NCBI GenBank assembly: GCA_020091685.1
Contig: CM034603.1
Location: 15,355,596 to 15,419,595, forward strand
Direction of reading: 5' to 3'
Length of the DNA: 64,000 nt
Source of the DNA: Lutjanus erythropterus
Lineage: Eukaryota; Chordata; Actinopteri; Lutjaniformes; Lutjanidae
Each line of letters starts with the position of its first letter. The stretch's first letter is position 1. Shown in pieces: positions 59,773 to 64,000 of this stretch. The position numbers and the translations under genes were made by a program. The notes below the pieces were generated by a model. That model was not told the origin of the DNA, ran no database searches, and saw nothing but the letters and a program-made list of their open reading frames with translations.

Positions 59773-62019
59773 CCACATGTTCACCTCCTCTCTCCTCCCC
59801 TTTACTGTTTGACACCAATGAACCTGCTCTGCTGCATACCACAGGGATCTGGGCCATGAAAACATAAAACATACACACGCTGTAAACATGCACACACACT
59901 GGAGTACTTTGATGCCACCTCATGAGTGTGTGGGTAAGACTGATATACAAACCTGCAAGTTCACACATGTCCAAACATGTCCACAAAAACAGACAACATC
60001 TACCTCTTCTCAACTTCCTCATCCATTCAGTTTTTAGTTTCATTGAGGCAAAGTGCCGCTGCAGAGCTTTACATGTTCACTGTCACTGAGGGGCTGCCAA
60101 ATGACACATATTGCATAACATTTGGTAGGAAATGTTTTGTAATATTTCCCAATTTGGCAATATCCCAATACAGCTGACAGAGGCAGACATTCAGACTCCT
60201 TCCATCACGTGTGGGACACAGATTTCATCTTATAGTCACTTCTTGATTATTTCTGGATCTGGACAACATTGCCATAATGTACAAAATTTGATCCTTAGGC
60301 AGGCACTTTACTGTTTATACACCTTGTGCATCAAAATTTGTCTGCCATGGACAGCTATCATAATTTGAGCAAGAAAGCTAAATACCTAACTTAATTCATG
60401 TTTGGATAAAACGTTTAGTTTGAGTAAACTTGCTTGAAGTAAATTATAACTTGCCCCATGCAAATTGTTTTATTTGGTGGTTATTACATAACAAAAAAGA
60501 CTAAAGTTAATTGTCATGTTTAATCTAAGAGTGCAACATCAATAAAATGTCAGAAAATACTGTATAGTGTCCATTCTAATTTTCAAAATCCAAGGTGATC
60601 CAAGTCTAAAATGACAAGATATTCAGTTTAATATGACAATAAACAAAGACAAGCAGGAAATCTCCATATTTGAGAGGCAGAAAACAGCATGTTCTGTTAT
60701 TCTGCATGAAACATATTTATAATTGATTATTTAAAAAGTTAATAGTTTAGCAATATTTTGCCAAGTCTGGCATGTGGGTTGCTTTACCTATCTTTAAAAC
60801 TCAAGCATGCAATAAAAATTTTGCGTCATATTACCTTTCATAACTGAGGATTGAGTATCCAAGCTGATTAAAACCAAGAGAAATTTTGCAACAAAAACAG
60901 ATTTGATGCCTTGTTTTTTGTTCATTTGTGTAGATATTTCTTTGAAATCACTGTAATTTAATTTCTATATCAGATAAGGTTTTGGGGTGGAAGTAGTTAC
61001 TGGTATAATAATGCTAGGTGCAAGGTGTGACAAATTGCTGGATGGTGGACAAATGACCAGTGAAACCAGCCAGGAGGTGTGAAAGAGCCTGATCGAAACA
61101 GGAAGACAGGAGGTTGTATTAGAGAGGAGCACGTGGAAAATCGCCAAGCTGTCTTTCTATGTGAGATTACATCACAAATACCATAACACATTCCAACTTA
61201 TTAGCTGACTGCATGATTGCTATTTTGATATCTTAATTTCTAGACTCGTATTTTGTGCCTGTAACCAGAATCTGTCTTCATTTTGGCCATTTTTCACCCA
61301 TAAATATCTCTGTCATGGGGAGGAAAGAATTAACCATGAGCACAAAAGATTGAACAAAAACATGGGTGAATGGCTGGAGTCCAAAAAAACGTATCCTCAA
61401 GAGACCCTGAAGAACCTCAAGCCTGGGAAACACGTCCATTACAGTTTGGTGTCTCTTTCATTCTGGTCTGAGGTAACCTTGCTAAATCCGACTGAAATCT
61501 GACATGAATAATAGGGAAGAGAAGCAAACTGCGGACAAACATACTGCAAGTCAACACAAAAACGCCTTGAACACCGGCACCACCCAAGGCAATTACACAA
61601 CTCCAGAGCGCAATTATGGTACATTCAACAGTAGAAAAGAGCAGACAAAGCAATGCAGGGAAACTCAGTGAATAGCCTGAGGTGAGTTTGAGCTCTGAGT
61701 GGCTTTATGAAGTTTAGGGTGCTGGATTCAGGAAGCAGTCAGTCAGGCAGCCCTGGACACTTCACAGGAAGCTACATCCACATTTAAATAAAGAATAATC
61801 AACTAAAAACTAACCATCAGCTAAAGTTAAGTATTACACATCCATGTGTCTATTTGGGGATAGCATCCATTCACTCACACCTACCTTCACAGCAGAGACA
61901 ATGTGACAGATACAAAATGAGAGGGAGCTACTGAATCAAGCAAGAAAGGAGCATTTTAAATTATTGTATAAAATGTGAATGACAAACAAATCCAAGCAAT
62001 TCCCAAGTTACTGTGGTGA

Positions 62020-62645
62020 GAATCAAACAAGTCAAGTCGAGTCATTGGTCAAATCCAGAAAGTCACAAGTCAAGTCATATGAAATTCTTATGATCTCTCC
62101 CAGTTTCTACATCTAAACCAAACACATTTGTGCTAATTGGCAACATGCTCACATAACTGGTTAACATTATATGGCCTTAAATCAGTCCCCCAATTGTCTT
62201 TTACATTAACATCTTCTCAATAAAATGCAGGATCAATTCAAAGCCAAGTCTAACATAACTTAAGCTTTCTACCTTTCTTTGTAGGTTTTGTAGTGATGGA
62301 TGAAGTTGGGTGTTTTGGTGGTCGTGTTACTGATTTTTGAGGCGCAGACCTTGCATACCGCTGTGGTCCTTGAATCCAAATTTTAGGCTTTTATTTTTGG
62401 GCTAGCTTTATCCTAGTCAGATGCCATGTTTGCACACATTGCGCTAGAAATCACACAGTAATGTTTCAAAATTAAAGAATACCATCTCAGCATCGAGAAA
62501 AATTCAAATGCAAGTCTCAAGTTGTGAATACCAAGTCAAAGTCAAGTTGAATCTTTTATCAGTGTTAGTCAAGTAAGTCTCAAGTCCCCAATTTTGCGAC
62601 TTGAGTCTGATTCGAGTCAGCTCATGTGACTTGAATCTTCCACCA
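62020..62645. repeat. Repeat bounded by CAAGTCAAGTC-type arms
   Basis: The left arm near 62,027-62,085 (CAAGTCAAGTCGAGTCATTG) and the right arm near 62,515-62,645 (GACTTGAGTCTGATTCGAGT) are multiply repeated and partly inverted. A familiar fish repeat; the middle is unique-looking AT-rich DNA. Confidence 0.55.
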
Positions 62646-62819
62646 ACTTCTTTAGGATGACAGCTGGAGCTAGATAGACTGTGATATTCAGTACTGATAT
62701 GTTCGACTAACATATTCAATCAAATTTGATGTAAACAGTATGGCATTATTGTTGAATTTATTAAATTAAACCATGGAATTAAACATTTTTCTTAGTTGGC
62801 ATGCATCCTTGTTTCATCC

Positions 62820-62940
62820 CAGCCTATACTTGGGGGCCTGCCTCTATTTGTTTGTTTCGACCACACTCCCGGCTGTTATTCGAAACCTGGCTTCTATTTG
62901 ACTGCTGGCTTTTATTTGAGGAAATATGGAAATCGACTTA
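62820..62940. repeat. Short GGCTTCTATTTG-type repeat
   Basis: GCCTGCCTCTATTTGTTTGT, AACCTGGCTTCTATTTGACT, GGCTTTTATTTGAGGAAATA: a degenerate internally repeated element found widely in fish. The class is not determined here. Confidence 0.45.
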
Positions 62941-64000
62941 GTGTTTCAGTACTAAGTTGATCATGTAGTGATTACAAGGGAGTTTACTGTTCAAATGGTC
63001 CAAAGCACATATTATAAGACCCATCAACTCTCCTGTGGTTGACACAAAATACATTTAGGTAGTTTACCCTAATCACCGATTGGTGATATTTTCTGACTTA
63101 CACAATAAAATCCGTTTGGGGTGCATTTTGGAAAAGCGGGGAGAAAGTTTCTTTGTTCTTTGCAGGATAAAGGATACAGGATTCTACATAGTTTGAGATC
63201 AGACAGAAGTGATGTACGGTGCCCTCTTTCACATAATCCTGCCTGAGAGTAGCATCGCTGAAGTCTTGTCAGAGAAACGGGTCCACAGAGGAATCCTGAT
63301 TTTGTTCTGAATCTATCTCTGATCTGCTCGTGTCTCTACACGAGCTGCAAATGGGTCAAATGTAAGAAACAGCAGGAGGGAGAGAAAGTAACAAAGAAAG
63401 TGATGTAGGAGAGAGGCAGAGAAGATGATCAGTCTCTTGTCTCATAATTTTGACACACTGTCAAAAGATCCTCCAAATTCAACACACTGAAATGTAAAAG
63501 TCTGGGTTATGAGTTAAGTTTATGTACATGGCAGTTAGGTTTTATTCATTTACATATCACCATGCCAGAAAACATTAATATATTATGCCAAATACTGTAT
63601 ATATATCGAAGATTGTGTGTCATTGAGACTTACTTATTTATAGTACTTTGTGAAAACACTCTATCAAATTCTACAGCAGCCTGATACGACTGTGCTTGGA
63701 AATAACATCCACGTGAAGAAAATACATAAAGTCAAAACGCTGCCGGTCTTCCAGTCTCTCATTTCAATTGTCTATAACCAGATGTGTCCTAAAGATAAGC
63801 CCAATTGACTGACTGACCCACATTACCTCATAAATCCACTTTTGCAGCAACAATGTAACAATGTGGAGCCCTCTGTGTGTTTTTACAGCCCTGTACTGAA
63901 AACACAGACAGTGTTGGTTTTGAGGTCTATCAAATGATAAAACACTGCACAGCGGTTCATAACATGAGGAAGGATTTTACTCATGTGGAAAGAGGTCACA

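Larger units (their letters stand above)
53625..64000 (-). other. arhgap12 upstream intron, open at the right edge
   Basis: No SH3-like coding segment (ALYDY or WW of the SH3 core) is visible on the minus strand, so the large N-terminal coding exon lies outside. Content: MITE copies, a retroposon tail, CAAGTC repeats, the hairpin at 59,734, and two non-repetitive patches (about 54,600-54,880 and 58,330-58,640) that might be regulatory. Confidence 0.6.

Noticed and set aside
1-64000. LTR retroelements, virus-derived genes, CRISPR arrays, tRNA or rRNA genes
   Set aside because: No terminal direct repeats with primer sites, no gag/pol-like frames, no regular spacer-repeat pattern, and no complete cloverleaf outside decayed SINEs were seen.

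Overview
This window looks like teleost fish (probably percomorph) nuclear DNA. It carries one split protein gene with short introns and short AT-rich intergenic DNA. It also holds many small interspersed repeats of kinds common in bony fish: hAT-like and TTAA-flanked non-autonomous DNA transposons, tRNA-derived SINE pieces, non-LTR retrotransposon tails and CA microsatellites. No bacterial-type genes, operons, CRISPR arrays, tRNA or rRNA genes, and no LTR or virus-like elements, were seen.

Right part (about 36,700 to 64,000): the 3' two thirds of a Rho GTPase-activating protein gene, arhgap12, lies on the minus strand. Sixteen coding exons between 53,624 and 38,557 join in frame into 618 residues and a stop codon. 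They encode, in order, a WW domain, a second tandem WW region, a basic Ser-rich linker, a PH domain split over four exons, a short acidic/basic hinge, and a complete RhoGAP domain with its arginine finger. The start codon and the N-terminal SH3 exon must lie beyond 64,000. DNA from 53,625 to 64,000 is the upstream intron and contains repeats, a perfect GC-rich hairpin and possible non-coding elements. The 3' UTR probably runs from 38,556 to about 36,700 and contains a long-inverted-repeat MITE.

Left part (1 to about 36,700): an apparent gene desert downstream of arhgap12. I found no exon series there. The open frames are short, lack family signatures and are best read as chance. The recognisable content is repeats. 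Two copies of one hAT-type element sit in opposite orientation about 15 kb apart. One of them (33,602-34,562) has a perfect 8-bp target duplication and is nested inside an older MITE. A second repeat family is also present as an inverted pair (about 5,565-5,975 and 18,965-19,355). Several copies of one fish MITE family with termini of the form GCTGCAAC...GTTGCAGC are scattered through the window.

No previously undescribed coding system was found. The points most worth a second look are the nested transposon, the hairpin-forming MITE in the probable 3' UTR, the perfect hairpin in the 5' intron, the overlapping WW architecture and its phase-0 exons, and a few stretches that could be conserved regulatory DNA.
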